Below are positions 48,798-60,137 of a stretch of 64,000 bases of DNA, piece by piece. Each line of letters starts with the position of its first letter. The stretch's first letter is position 1. The notes under the pieces are model-generated. The model saw only the letters and a list, made by a program, of their open reading frames with translations, ran no database searches and was not told the DNA's origin. A program made the position numbers and the translations under genes. Origin of the DNA: Paracoccaceae bacterium (GTDB taxonomy: Bacteria > Pseudomonadota > Alphaproteobacteria > Rhodobacterales > Rhodobacteraceae); assembly GCA_003567315.1 (NCBI GenBank), contig PWZT01000028.1, forward strand, positions 1-64,000, given 5' to 3'.

Positions 48798-48809
48798 TTA
48801 GCGCTATCA
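48796..48809. promoter_or_regulatory. LacI-type operator upstream of zwf-pgl-pgi
   Basis: TGTTAGCGCTATCA differs at one position from the perfect palindrome TGATAGCGCTATCA, a form typical of LacI-family operators with a central CG in alphaproteobacteria. It lies about 60 bp before the zwf start, suiting repression or activation by a sugar-phosphate-sensing LacI protein. No lacI-type gene is in the window. Confidence 0.65.
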
Positions 48810-48853
48810 GCAGGATTTACCGGCTCGGGGCGTCCATGTCCACCCCGCCCGGA

Positions 48854-49552
48854 TCAGGCTTCAAGCTCCGTATCCCAATACAGGTAATCGAGCCAGCTTT
48901 CATGCAGGTGATTGGGCGGAAACCGGCGGCCGAGATTGCGCAACTGCTCGGATTCGGGGCGCATGGGGCGCGTGCGCAGTTTCATTCCGGCCTCGCGCAA
49001 TGTCTTGGAGCCCTTGCGCAGATTGCAGGGCGCGCAGGCCGCGACCACATTCTCCCAACTCGTTACGCCGCCAAGTTTGCGCGGGATCACATGGTCGAAG
49101 GTCAGATCGTTCTTCGCGCCGCAATACTGGCAGGAGAATTCATCGCGCAGAAACAGGTTGAAGCGGGTGAAGGCCACGCGCTTGCGCGGGCGCACATATT
49201 CGCGCAGCACCACGACCGAGGGCACGCGGATCTCCATCCGCTGGCTGCGCACGACATGATCATATTCCGCGAGAATATCCACACGGTCGAGAAACACTGC
49301 CTTGACGGCATCCTGCCATGCCCAGAGCGAGAGCGGGTAGTAGGAGAGCGGCCGGTAATCCGCGTTCAGGACAAGGGCCGGAAACTGGCGCAGCGCCACC
49401 GGCTCGCGCACAAACTCAGTTCTGAAATCACCATCCACAGGTGCCGCCTCCGATCTGGCAGCCCTTGGGGCGAATGTGTCGCGCCCCGCGGGGCCGAAAG
49501 AATGCTGCGCCACAGCATCATCATGAGCAGCACTATATCTTGCGAAAACCAT
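48854..49552 (-). CDS. HNH endonuclease-family protein
   Basis: The 232-residue protein has an HNH domain (about 135-195) with two zinc-knuckle CxxC pairs: FSCQYCGAKNDLTFDHVIPRKLGG, then SWENVVAACAPCNLRKGSKT. The DH of FDHVIPR would be the catalytic His. The N-terminal half has LVLNADYRPLSYYPLSLWAWQDAVKAVFLDRVDIL, common to a conserved family in alphaproteobacteria and others that is not tied to restriction. Its role is unknown. The first 40 residues look poorly conserved, so the true start may be later. Confidence 0.88.
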   Translation of the reverse strand: MVFARYSAAHDDAVAQHSFGPAGRDTFAPRAARSEAAPVDGDFRTEFVREPVALRQFPALVLNADYRPLSYYPLSLWAWQDAVKAVFLDRVDILAEYDHVVRSQRMEIRVPSVVVLREYVRPRKRVAFTRFNLFLRDEFSCQYCGAKNDLTFDHVIPRKLGGVTSWENVVAACAPCNLRKGSKTLREAGMKLRTRPMRPESEQLRNLGRRFPPNHLHESWLDYLYWDTELEA

Positions 49553-49683
49553 CTGGCAAGCGTTTCGAGCGCACCAGATGTCGCAGGCGGGAAGCTAGGG
49601 GAAAACGGTGACATTGCAATGACACTGCACAGCGCGGGTGCAGATTGCCTCTCTCAGAGGCAGTCCTTGGCGCGGCGCGGCGT

Positions 49684-50988
49684 TCACCGCTCTTCGGCCT
49701 CGCGCTCAGCTTCGGCTTCGGCTTCGGCTTCGGCCTCTGCCTCTCGCTCGGCCTCGGCCTGTTCGGCTGACCATTCCACAGCCGCCTGCAAGGCAACAGC
49801 CGAGGAGGTGGGCAGAATCGCGACATAGCTTTCGCTCTCCTCGGTCGGCATCGGCGCGCGGCGTGTCATCCGCCACAGCGCGTAGACCGCGATGCCTGCG
49901 AAGGTCACAGCCATCATCAGCCAGAACGCCTCCGGCCCGATCTGTTCCATCGCAGCGCCTGTGGTCAGCGGCCCGAGGATCGCCCCGAGCCCGAAGATGA
50001 AGACCAGCGCGCCCGAGGCCGCAGCCATTTCGTCCTGCGCCAGCCAGTCATTGGCATAGGCCAGAAACAACGCATAAAGCGGCGTCGTCATGCCGCCCGC
50101 CAGCAATGCCATGGCCAGCAGCACCACCTGCCCGCCCGGCAAGGCCCAGCCGATGAAGCTGAAGACCGCCCCGATGCAGGACGCGCCGAAAATGAGCAGG
50201 CGCCGATCCATCCGGTCCGAGAGCCAGCCGATGGGAAATTGCAGCAGCAGCGCGCCCGTGAAGAAGGCCGCGACCAGCAGCGCGACTTCGGCGGCGCTCA
50301 TCCCGGTCTGGCTGCCGTAAACCGCGCCCATGCCGGTCTGGGTGGCATAGACGCTGCCGAGCAGGAAAATGCCGATGGCCGAAAGCGGCGTGCGCCTGAA
50401 AAGCTCTTTCAGGGACAAGGCGCGTGTGATTTCCGCGGCCGGAACCGGGGTGGCGGCCAGCAGTATCGGCGCAAAGGCCAGCGACACGAGGATCGACGCG
50501 CCCATGAACAGGACCGAGGTGGTCTCATCGCCCGCGCTCAGAATCCCCTGCGCGCCGATCAGACCCAGCGTCTGCATCATCATATAGGTCGAAAGCACCT
50601 TGCCGCGGGTCTCGTTCGTCGCGGCATTGTTGAGCCAGCTTTCGGCCGTCACATAGATGCCCGACATGCAGAACCCGATCAGGATGCGCAGGAGCGTCCA
50701 GGCGATCGGATCGACCAGCAGCGGAAAGGCAATGAGCGCAGCCGACATGAAGCTGCCCAGAGCGGCGAAGACGCGCACATGGCCGACATTGCGAATCAGA
50801 AGCGGGGTCAGCCGCGCGCCTGACAGAAAGCCGATGAAATAACCCGAGGTGACGATCGCGAGCGCTGTGGTGGAAAACCCCTCCAGCCCGCCACGCACAC
50901 CGATCAGCGTGAAATGCATGCCGTTGCCCAGCATGATCAGCAATATGCCCAGCATGAGGGGCCAGACACCCGAGAACACCTTGCCCAT
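49684..50988 (-). CDS. MFS transporter with Glu-Ala repeat tail
   Basis: A 434-residue protein with 12 predicted helices in the major facilitator pattern: VWPLMLGILLIMLGNGMHF, ALAIVTSGYFIGFLSGARL, then FAALGSFMSAALIAFPLLV and the central break near residue 200. It resembles YcaD-like or sugar/drug exporters; substrate unknown. The C-terminus ends in a tail of alternating Glu-Ala units (EAEREAEAEAEAEAEAE) encoded by near-repeats of a TTCGGC-type hexamer (about 49687-49765). ATG 50988 is chosen as the first residue before helix 1. Confidence 0.87.
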   Translation of the reverse strand: MGKVFSGVWPLMLGILLIMLGNGMHFTLIGVRGGLEGFSTTALAIVTSGYFIGFLSGARLTPLLIRNVGHVRVFAALGSFMSAALIAFPLLVDPIAWTLLRILIGFCMSGIYVTAESWLNNAATNETRGKVLSTYMMMQTLGLIGAQGILSAGDETTSVLFMGASILVSLAFAPILLAATPVPAAEITRALSLKELFRRTPLSAIGIFLLGSVYATQTGMGAVYGSQTGMSAAEVALLVAAFFTGALLLQFPIGWLSDRMDRRLLIFGASCIGAVFSFIGWALPGGQVVLLAMALLAGGMTTPLYALFLAYANDWLAQDEMAAASGALVFIFGLGAILGPLTTGAAMEQIGPEAFWLMMAVTFAGIAVYALWRMTRRAPMPTEESESYVAILPTSSAVALQAAVEWSAEQAEAEREAEAEAEAEAEAEREAEER

Positions 50989-51113
50989 GATCGCGCCTTT
51001 CGCCCGAGCCTGTCTTCTCCCCGCGTGGTCTGTCGCACAGCCAATGCTGCAGCGCAGCGCAATTCGCGTCATTTGCTGGCGTTAAAGCGACATCCCTGCC
51101 CCGTCGGCGTGGC

Positions 51114-51785
51114 TCAGGCGCTGACAGGCAGTTTCTCGCGCAGGAAGGACAGCGCCAGCGACAGCCCGTCATGCGCAATTCCGTGGCCCGTGCCCTTGGA
51201 GACATGGCTGTAGGTCTCGAAACCCGCCGCAACCAGCGCATCCGCCGCTTCGGGCAGCGAGGCGGGCGGGACGACCTCATCCTGATCGCCATGGATCAGC
51301 AGCACGGGCGGCTTGGAGACAGCCTCGGCCGCCAAGAGTTCCGGGCGCATCAGCCGCCCCGAAAAACCGACAAGCCCGCCGATCGGGGCTGCGCGGCGCG
51401 GGGCGACATGCAGGCTCATCATCGTGCCTTGCGAGAACCCGACCAGCGCGAGGCGGTCCGGGGTCAGCCCTTCATCAGCCAGCACCTTGTCGATGAAGGC
51501 ATCGAGATCTGTCGCAGCCGCTGCGAGCCCGGCCAGCGCCTGTTCCTCGCTCGACCCGTCCAGCCAGGGGATCGGGAACCACTGAAAGCCGAACGGGTTG
51601 GCAGTGCAGCGTTCGGGCGCATCGGGCGCGAAAAACACCGTATCGGGCAGATGCGGCCCCAGCGGATCGGCGAGCCCCAAGAGATCGCTCCCATCCGCGC
51701 CATAGCCATGCACGAAGATCACCGCCGTTTTCGCAGCCCCACCCGAGGCCGGTCCGCGACGTTCCGATTTCAGCGCGCGTGTCAT
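51114..51785 (-). CDS. Carboxylesterase/phospholipase-like alpha/beta hydrolase
   Basis: The 223-residue protein belongs to the dimeric carboxylesterase family: TAVIFVHGYGADGSDLLGLADPL (oxyanion region), nucleophile Ser in LALVGFSQGTMMSL, Asp in LLIHGDQDEVVPP and His in GTGHGIAHDG. No signal peptide. Its start overlaps the stop of the upstream AlkA-like gene by 4 nt (ATGA), indicating a coupled operon. Confidence 0.92.
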   Translation of the reverse strand: MTRALKSERRGPASGGAAKTAVIFVHGYGADGSDLLGLADPLGPHLPDTVFFAPDAPERCTANPFGFQWFPIPWLDGSSEEQALAGLAAAATDLDAFIDKVLADEGLTPDRLALVGFSQGTMMSLHVAPRRAAPIGGLVGFSGRLMRPELLAAEAVSKPPVLLIHGDQDEVVPPASLPEAADALVAAGFETYSHVSKGTGHGIAHDGLSLALSFLREKLPVSA

Positions 51786-52435
51786 GTGATTCCTTCCCTG
51801 TCGGTTTCCACCCGGTAATAGGCCCAGAGCAACCCCGCTGCAACGCTGCGCCAGGGCGACCAATCAAGCGCGCGGCGCCGCAAAGCGGCCTCGCGGGGGC
51901 GTTCGGGCAACGCGTAGAGCCGCTTGACCGATTCCTGCAGCGCCAGATCAGCCGGCGCAAAGACATCCGCCCGCCCGAGGCTGAACATCGCGTAGATTTC
52001 CGCCGTCCAGCGGCCGATGCCCGGAACTTCGACAAGGATGCGCACGACCTCCTCATCGGGCAAATCGCGCAGCGCCTCGAAATCGATGCCCGAGGCGGCC
52101 AGCGCCCGCGCATAGCGCATCTTCTGCATCGACAGCCCCGGCGCGCGCAGCCCCTCATCATCGGCGGCCAGAACTGCCTCGGGCGTGGTGAGGCCCGCCG
52201 CCTCCATCCGACCCCAGATCGCGCGGGCGGCATGCGTGCTGACCTGCTGGCTGACGATCGCGGCAAGCAGATGCGCGAAGCCGTCGGGCCTGCGCCGCAA
52301 GGGCGGTGTGCCGGTCAGCGCAAGCGCATGGGCCAGGCGCGCATCGCGCTCTGCGAGCCATGCGGCGCCTTCCTCCATGCAGGCTTCGGTTTCGAGAATG
52401 CGCCCGACTGTCACCCGCGCGTCCTTTTGCTGCAC
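51782..52435 (-). CDS. DNA-3-methyladenine glycosylase II-like (AlkA)
   Basis: An HhH-GPD base-excision glycosylase of 217 residues. The helix-hairpin-helix is VRILVEVPGIGRWTAEIYAMF, followed by GRADVFAPADLALQ with the catalytic Asp of the GPD loop. Earlier there is FAHLLAAIVSQQVSTHAARAIWGR, the substrate-pocket helix. It would remove alkylated purines. The start is uncertain: GTG at 52435, a later GTG and an ATG are all possible; the conserved part begins near residue 20. Coupled to the esterase gene. Confidence 0.88.
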   Translation of the reverse strand: MQQKDARVTVGRILETEACMEEGAAWLAERDARLAHALALTGTPPLRRRPDGFAHLLAAIVSQQVSTHAARAIWGRMEAAGLTTPEAVLAADDEGLRAPGLSMQKMRYARALAASGIDFEALRDLPDEEVVRILVEVPGIGRWTAEIYAMFSLGRADVFAPADLALQESVKRLYALPERPREAALRRRALDWSPWRSVAAGLLWAYYRVETDREGIT

Positions 52436-52485
52436 ATGTAAAACACCTCTTCCAACCGCTCGGCAATGGCGCTAATCCTGCGCGC

Positions 52486-53703
52486 ATGAGCGATGCAGTT
52501 GCAACCCCCGATAACAGCCGCGCCAAGCGCAATGTGGCCGTCCTTGTCGCAGCCCAGGCAGTCGTGGGCGCGCAATTGCCGATCCTGTTCATCATCGGCG
52601 GGCTGGCAGGGCAGATGCTCGCGCCCAACCCGTGCTGGGCGACGCTTCCCATCTCGATGATCGTGCTGGGCTCCATGGCTGCCGCAACCCCGCTTGCGAG
52701 CTTCATGCAGGCTTACGGGCGGCGCGCGGGCTTCTGGGTGGCCTGTGGCGCAGGCGCTGTGGGGGCAAGCATTTCGGCCTATGGGCTGATGCTCGATTCC
52801 TTCCTGCTGTTCCTGCTCGGCTCCTTCATCACCGGCACCTACATGTCGGCCAATGGCTTCTACCGCTTCGCCGCGACCGACACCGCGAGCCCCGAGTTCC
52901 GGCCCAAGGCGATTTCTTATGTGATGGCAGGCGGCCTGCTCTCGGCAATCTTCGGCCCGCAGCTTGTCTCGCTGACCACGGATGCGATGTCGGTGCCGTT
53001 TCTTGCGACCTATTTCACAGTGATCGCGCTCAATGTCGCAGGCGCGGTGCTGCTCAGCGCGCTCGACATCCCGACGCCGCCCAAGCCCAGCAGCACGGCT
53101 CTGGCAGGGCGCTCGCGCAAGGAATTGCTGCAAGTGCCGGTCATCGCCGTCGCGGTCATATGCGGCACGGTCTCCTACGCGCTGATGAACCTGGTGATGA
53201 CCTCGACCCCGCTCGCGGTTGTGGGCTGCGGGTTCGACACGTCGGATGCGGCCAATATCGTCTCGGCGCATGTTCTGGCGATGTATGCGCCCTCCTTCTT
53301 CACTGGCCATCTGATCGCGCGTTTCGGCGCGCGCGCGATTGTCGGGCTGGGGCTCATTATCCTCGCAGCCTCTGGTGCAGTAGCCATGACCGGGGTGGAG
53401 CTGGAGCAGTTCTACATCGCGCTGATCCTGCTCGGCATCGGCTGGAATTTCGGCTTCATCGGGGCGACGAGCATGTTGACTGCCTCACACGGCCCCGAAG
53501 AGCGCGGACGGGTTCAAGGCATGAATGATATGATCGTGTTCGGCGGTGTTTTTGTCGCCTCGCTGAGTTCCGGCACGCTGATGAATTGCGCGGGCGGCAC
53601 GGCTGAAACCGGCTGGCAACTGGTCAATCTCGCCATGCTGCCCTTCCTTGCGCTTGCAGGCAGCGCGCTGATCTGGCTCGCCCTGCGCCCGCGCGAAGTG
53701 TGA
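52486..53703 (+). CDS. MFS transporter
   Basis: A 405-residue protein with 12 hydrophobic helices, including NVAVLVAAQAVVGAQLPILFIIGGLAG, ISMIVLGSMAAATPLASFMQ, FLLFLLGSFITGTYMSANGFYRFAA and, in the second half, FFTGHLIARFGARAIVGLGLII. The motif ASHGPEERGRVQGMNDMIVFGG near the end is shared with a group of alphaproteobacterial MFS proteins. Substrate unknown. It is divergent from the AlkA-like gene (50 bp). Confidence 0.88.
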   Translation: MSDAVATPDNSRAKRNVAVLVAAQAVVGAQLPILFIIGGLAGQMLAPNPCWATLPISMIVLGSMAAATPLASFMQAYGRRAGFWVACGAGAVGASISAYGLMLDSFLLFLLGSFITGTYMSANGFYRFAATDTASPEFRPKAISYVMAGGLLSAIFGPQLVSLTTDAMSVPFLATYFTVIALNVAGAVLLSALDIPTPPKPSSTALAGRSRKELLQVPVIAVAVICGTVSYALMNLVMTSTPLAVVGCGFDTSDAANIVSAHVLAMYAPSFFTGHLIARFGARAIVGLGLIILAASGAVAMTGVELEQFYIALILLGIGWNFGFIGATSMLTASHGPEERGRVQGMNDMIVFGGVFVASLSSGTLMNCAGGTAETGWQLVNLAMLPFLALAGSALIWLALRPREV

Positions 53704-53775
53704 TCACGCGCGCGCCGCGCGGGCCTTGTCAGACTGTCCTCTCCTGTGCTCTGATACTGTCAGGGGAGGACGATA

Positions 53776-55659
53776 ATGCGGGATTTCAGATCACAGGCCG
53801 ACCTGCGCGCCATCGAGGCTGAGGCCGATTGGGCCGCGCGCGACACACCGAAAACGGTTTTTCAGGCGCTGGAGCGCGTTGCAGAACGCCATGGCGCGCG
53901 CCCGGCGATCAGCTTCCAGATGTTCTCGGATGCGCGCGCGAAGGCTCAGACGCTGACATGGTCCGAGTTGAAGGGCCGCGTCACCCAGGCCGCCAATCTC
54001 TTCCGCAGCCTCGGGGTCAGCGAGGGCGAGACTGTCGCCTATATCCTGCCCACGCTCAATGAAACCGCGATCACGCTGCTCGGCGGGATGACCGCGGGCC
54101 GTGTCGCGCCCATCAACCCGCTGCTCGAGCCCGAGAAGATCGCCTCGCTGCTGCGCGAGACCGGCGCGAAAGCCGTGGTCACACTGCGCAGCTTTCCCAA
54201 GACCGATGTGGCGCAGAAGGTCGCCAAGGCCGTTGCGGATGCGCCGAATGTCGAGACTGTGCTCGAGTTGGACATGCTGCCGCATCTGAGCCCGCCGAAA
54301 AGCTGGATCGTGCCCCTGATCCGCCCGAAAAATGCGGTCACGCACAAGGCGCGCGTGCTGGATTTTCACCGCGAACTTGCCCGCCAGCCCGCCGACAAGC
54401 TGACCTTCGCGCCCGCCAATGGCGACCGGATTGCGGCGCTCTTTCACACTGGCGGCACGACCGGCATGCCGAAACTCGCCCAGCATCGGTTCGAGGGCAT
54501 GATCTATAATGGCTGGCTCGGCGCGGAGCTTCTGTTCACCGAGAAGGACGTGCTCCTCTGCCCGCTGCCGCTCTTTCATGTCTTCGCGGCCTATCCGATC
54601 CTGATGTGCTGCATCATGTCGGGCGCGCATGTCGTGTTTCCCACACCCCAAGGCTATCGCGGGGATGGCGTGTTCGACAATTTCTGGAAGCTGATCGAAC
54701 GCTGGGGCGTGACCTTCATGATCACTGTGCCGACCGCGCTCTCGGCCCTGATGCAGCGCAAGGTGGATGCCAAGATCGACACCCTGCGCACGGGGATCTC
54801 GGGCTCGGCAGCCCTGCCGCGCGAGCTTTACAAACGCTTCGAGCAGGCCACTGGCGTCCAGATCGCCGAGGGCTACGGGCTGACCGAGGCGACCTGCCTT
54901 GTCTCCTGCAACCCGATCGAGGGCACCAAGAAGATTGGCTCGGTGGGCCTGCCCCTGCCCTATACCAAGGTGAAGATCCTGCGCGAAGATAATGGCGGAT
55001 TCACCGAATGCGGCGTCGATGAGGGCGGCGAGATCTGCATCCTGAGCCCCGGCGTGAAGGAACCCACCTATACCGATGCCGAGAAGAATAACGGGCTCTA
55101 TGCGCCGGGCGGCTATCTGCGCACGGGCGATCTGGGGCGGCTCGATGCCGATGGCTATCTCTGGATCACCGGGCGGCAGAAGGATCTCATCATTCGCAGC
55201 GGCCACAATATCGACCCGGCCGAGATCGAGGAGGCGCTGCTCAGCCATCCCGAAGTGGCCTTTGTCGGCGCCATCGGCCAGCCCGACGCCAAGGCCGGCG
55301 AGTTGCCCTGCGCCTATGTCGAACTGGTCAGCGGAGCGCGGGCCACGCCGGAAGCGCTGCTCAAGCATGCGAAAGAGCATATATCCGAGCGCGCGGCGAT
55401 CCCCAAGCATATCGAAGTAATGGACACGCTGCCCAAGACCGCTGTGGGCAAGGTCTTCAAGCCCGATCTGCGACGACTCGCGATCAAGCGCGTTCTCAAC
55501 GCTGCGCTGAAGGACGCTGGCCTGTCAGCGGAGGTAAACGACGTCGTCGAGGACCGCAAACGCGGGCTTGTCGCGCGCATAAAGGCGCCAAGCGCAGTAA
55601 GCGACGACGATCTCGCGCAGGTGCTTGACGCGTTCACCATTCCATCCGAGCGCGCCTGA
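53776..55659 (+). CDS. Acyl-CoA synthetase (AMP-forming), FadD-like
   Basis: A 627-residue adenylate-forming enzyme that activates carboxylic acids to acyl-CoA through acyl-AMP. Motifs: the AMP-binding P-loop IAALFHTGGTTGMPKLAQHR, VQIAEGYGLTEATCLVSCNP, GYLRTGDLGRLDADGYLWITGRQKDLIIRSGHNIDPAEIEEAL and the C-terminal catalytic Lys in LPKTAVGKVFKPDL. Length fits medium/long-chain or aromatic-acid CoA ligases; the chain preference is not visible. GGGGAGGAC precedes the start. It stands alone between the MFS and lipoprotein genes. Confidence 0.93.
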   Translation: MRDFRSQADLRAIEAEADWAARDTPKTVFQALERVAERHGARPAISFQMFSDARAKAQTLTWSELKGRVTQAANLFRSLGVSEGETVAYILPTLNETAITLLGGMTAGRVAPINPLLEPEKIASLLRETGAKAVVTLRSFPKTDVAQKVAKAVADAPNVETVLELDMLPHLSPPKSWIVPLIRPKNAVTHKARVLDFHRELARQPADKLTFAPANGDRIAALFHTGGTTGMPKLAQHRFEGMIYNGWLGAELLFTEKDVLLCPLPLFHVFAAYPILMCCIMSGAHVVFPTPQGYRGDGVFDNFWKLIERWGVTFMITVPTALSALMQRKVDAKIDTLRTGISGSAALPRELYKRFEQATGVQIAEGYGLTEATCLVSCNPIEGTKKIGSVGLPLPYTKVKILREDNGGFTECGVDEGGEICILSPGVKEPTYTDAEKNNGLYAPGGYLRTGDLGRLDADGYLWITGRQKDLIIRSGHNIDPAEIEEALLSHPEVAFVGAIGQPDAKAGELPCAYVELVSGARATPEALLKHAKEHISERAAIPKHIEVMDTLPKTAVGKVFKPDLRRLAIKRVLNAALKDAGLSAEVNDVVEDRKRGLVARIKAPSAVSDDDLAQVLDAFTIPSERA

Positions 55660-55802
55660 GCAGCCAGCCCCTGCGCCGCGCGGCGAGTCATATTAGTCGC
55701 ATGCCAGCCAAAAATCGGGCCCTCCCGGAGCGCTCACGCATGTCAGCCTTGACATGGCGCCGCTCGCTGCCGATTCTGTTCGAAAAAAAATGTGAGGCAG
55801 AC

Positions 55803-56636
55803 ATGAGCAGTATCAGAACACCCGCGCTCGGCGCGGCTGTCCTTGTCGGTGTCGCGGCATGCGGTGGCGGCGGATCGGGGACCCCGGGAGACCAGGCGCG
55901 CAGCGCGACAACGATCAGCACTGACAATAGCGTGCATGCCGCCGAAGCCAGCGTCTCGCGCAATGATGACGGTCGCATTCTGCTGTCGATCACCGATGGC
56001 CCCATGGAAGGTGTGAGCGTCTTTTGCGAAGACGCGACGCTCGGGGCCTGCCAGGTCGTCGGCGGGCCTGCGAACACGAGCGGCGAAGGCAGCCTGATCA
56101 ATCGCAGCTACGGGCAATTCGCCTTTGTCGGCAATTTCAGCATCATGAAGCTTGTTGATGGCGAGAAGCAAGGCTCCACCCAGCTTGTCCATGATGCCAA
56201 TCCCGATCTCGGCCACACTGATGTCACCCTCCCCGAGGGCACGCGCAACTATAGCGGTCAATTCACGGCGACGGCGGATCTGGCCGATGGCCCTTCGGGT
56301 CTGGTCGAGGGTACCGCGTCGCTCGCCGCCGATTTCAACACCGCTGTCCTTGGCGGCAGTTTCACGGGGAGCTTCGATGATGCGACCGAAACCCGCGTGA
56401 CCGCGAGCTTCAACAATGTCACCATCGACGCGGCCAACGGGCAGTTCACGGCGACGGATGACACACTCATCCTGTTTCAGGATAGAGAAGTTTCCGGCGA
56501 CATCGATGGCGCCTTCTATGGGCCCAATGCCAGCGAGGCCGCAGGTATCTTCAGCTTCGGGGGGGACGACATCGGCAGCATGGATGGTGTCTTTATCGCC
56601 TGCGAGGGGGCCTCTGCGTCCTGCATCAAGCACTGA
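55803..56636 (+). CDS. TbpB-like surface lipoprotein
   Basis: A 277-residue lipoprotein (MSSIRTPALGAAVLVGVAAC, Cys20, then a GGGG linker). The second half has the alternating-strand pattern of the transferrin-binding-protein B beta-barrel domain: NYSGQFTATADL, VLGGSFTGSFDDAT, VSGDIDGAFYGPNASEAAGIFSFGG, ending with a short Cys-bearing strand. Such proteins can be displayed on the surface by Slam translocators; no Slam gene is nearby. The ligand is unknown. A dispersed element follows its stop on the other strand. Confidence 0.8.
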   Translation: MSSIRTPALGAAVLVGVAACGGGGSGTPGDQARSATTISTDNSVHAAEASVSRNDDGRILLSITDGPMEGVSVFCEDATLGACQVVGGPANTSGEGSLINRSYGQFAFVGNFSIMKLVDGEKQGSTQLVHDANPDLGHTDVTLPEGTRNYSGQFTATADLADGPSGLVEGTASLAADFNTAVLGGSFTGSFDDATETRVTASFNNVTIDAANGQFTATDDTLILFQDREVSGDIDGAFYGPNASEAAGIFSFGGDDIGSMDGVFIACEGASASCIKH

Positions 56637-56643
56637 CCTGGGG

Positions 56644-56665
56644 CTTCATCTTGCCCAAAATACTC
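56644..56665 (-). repeat. Dispersed 3'-end element, copy 7
   Basis: Minus-strand GAGTATTTTGGG then CAAGATGAAG, 58 bp downstream of proA on the same strand, in the gap converging with the lipoprotein gene. A GC-rich hairpin (GGCGCC-type, about 56690-56715) precedes it. Confidence 0.85.
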
Positions 56666-56722
56666 AAATGCAGCACGCGCGGCACAGCACAGCGCCCGCG
56701 CAGACGCGCTGGCGCCTGAGCT

Positions 56723-57975
56723 TCAACTCCGCACGGTCCCATCGCCACTGACCAGATACTTGAAGCTGGTCAGTTGCTCGGCCCCCACAGGCCCGCGCGC
56801 ATGCATCTTGCCTGTGGCGATCCCGATCTCCGCACCAAGGCCGAACTCGCCACCATCGGCGAACTGGGTGGATGCGTTATGCATCAGGATCGCCGAATCG
56901 AGCCCGGCAAAGAAACGGCGCGCGACCTCCCCGTCCTCGGCAATCACCGCTTCGGTGTGCTGCGAGCCGTGGGCACGGATATGCGCGATCGCGCCTGCAA
57001 CATCCTCGACCACCGCCGCCGCCATGATCATGTCGAGAAACTCGCGCCCGAAATCCTCCGGCCGCGCAGGGGTGACCCCGGGCAGATGCTCGAGCCCCGC
57101 GGCCCCGCGCATCTCCACCCCGGCCGCGACCAGATCGGCGATGATCTGCGCGCCCAAGCCCTCCACGATATCGCGATGCAGGAGCAGGCATTCCGCCGCC
57201 CCGCAAATCCCCGTGCGCCGTGTCTTGGCGTTCAGCACCACGCGCCGCGCCTTCTCCGGATCGGCCGAGGCATCGACATAGACATGGCAGATCCCCTCGA
57301 GATGGGCAAAGACCGGCACTCGCGCCTCGCGCTGCACCAGCCCCACCAGCCCCTTGCCGCCGCGCGGCACGATCACATCGATATGCTCGACCATCCGCAG
57401 CATGTCCGAGACCGCAGCGCGATCCGTGGTCTGCACAAGCTGGATCGCATCCTCTGGCAGCTTGGCCGCGCGCAAGCCAGCGATCAGCGCCGCGTGGATC
57501 GCGCGGGAGGAATGAAAACTCTCCGACCCCCCGCGCAGGATCACCGCATTCCCGGCCTTGAGGCAGAGCGCGCCCGCATCTGCGGTCACGTTGGGCCGCG
57601 ATTCGTAGATCACGCCCACCACCCCCAAGGGCGTGCGCACGCGCTGGATATGCAGCCCCGAGGGCCGATCCCATTCAGTCATCACCGCGCCCACCGGATC
57701 GGGCTGCGCCGCTACCTCGCGCAAGGCCCCGGCAATGCCCTCAACGCGGCTCTCATCCAGCGTCAGCCGGTCGAGCATCGCCCCCGACAGACCCTTGGCA
57801 CGCGCCGCTTCCAGATCGCGGGCATTCGCGGCGAGGATTTCCGCGCGGCTTGCCATCAGCGCTGCCGCCGCCTCTTCCAGCGCGCGGGTCTTGGCCTCTG
57901 GCGCGGCCGTTGCCAAGGCGCTTGCCGCCGCCCGCGCCCGCTTGCCCATTTCCAACATCTCTGCGCTGATCTCAC

Positions 57976-57979
<4 letters not shown>
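56723..57979 (-). CDS. proA: Gamma-glutamyl phosphate reductase
   Basis: ProA reduces glutamyl-5-phosphate to glutamate semialdehyde in proline synthesis. The 418-residue protein shows [66 protein letters not shown], and the active-site Cys in [19 protein letters not shown] 57979 overlaps the proB stop by 4 nt, indicating coupling. The operon order is obgE-proB-proA. Confidence 0.97.
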
Positions 57980-60137
<2,158 letters not shown>

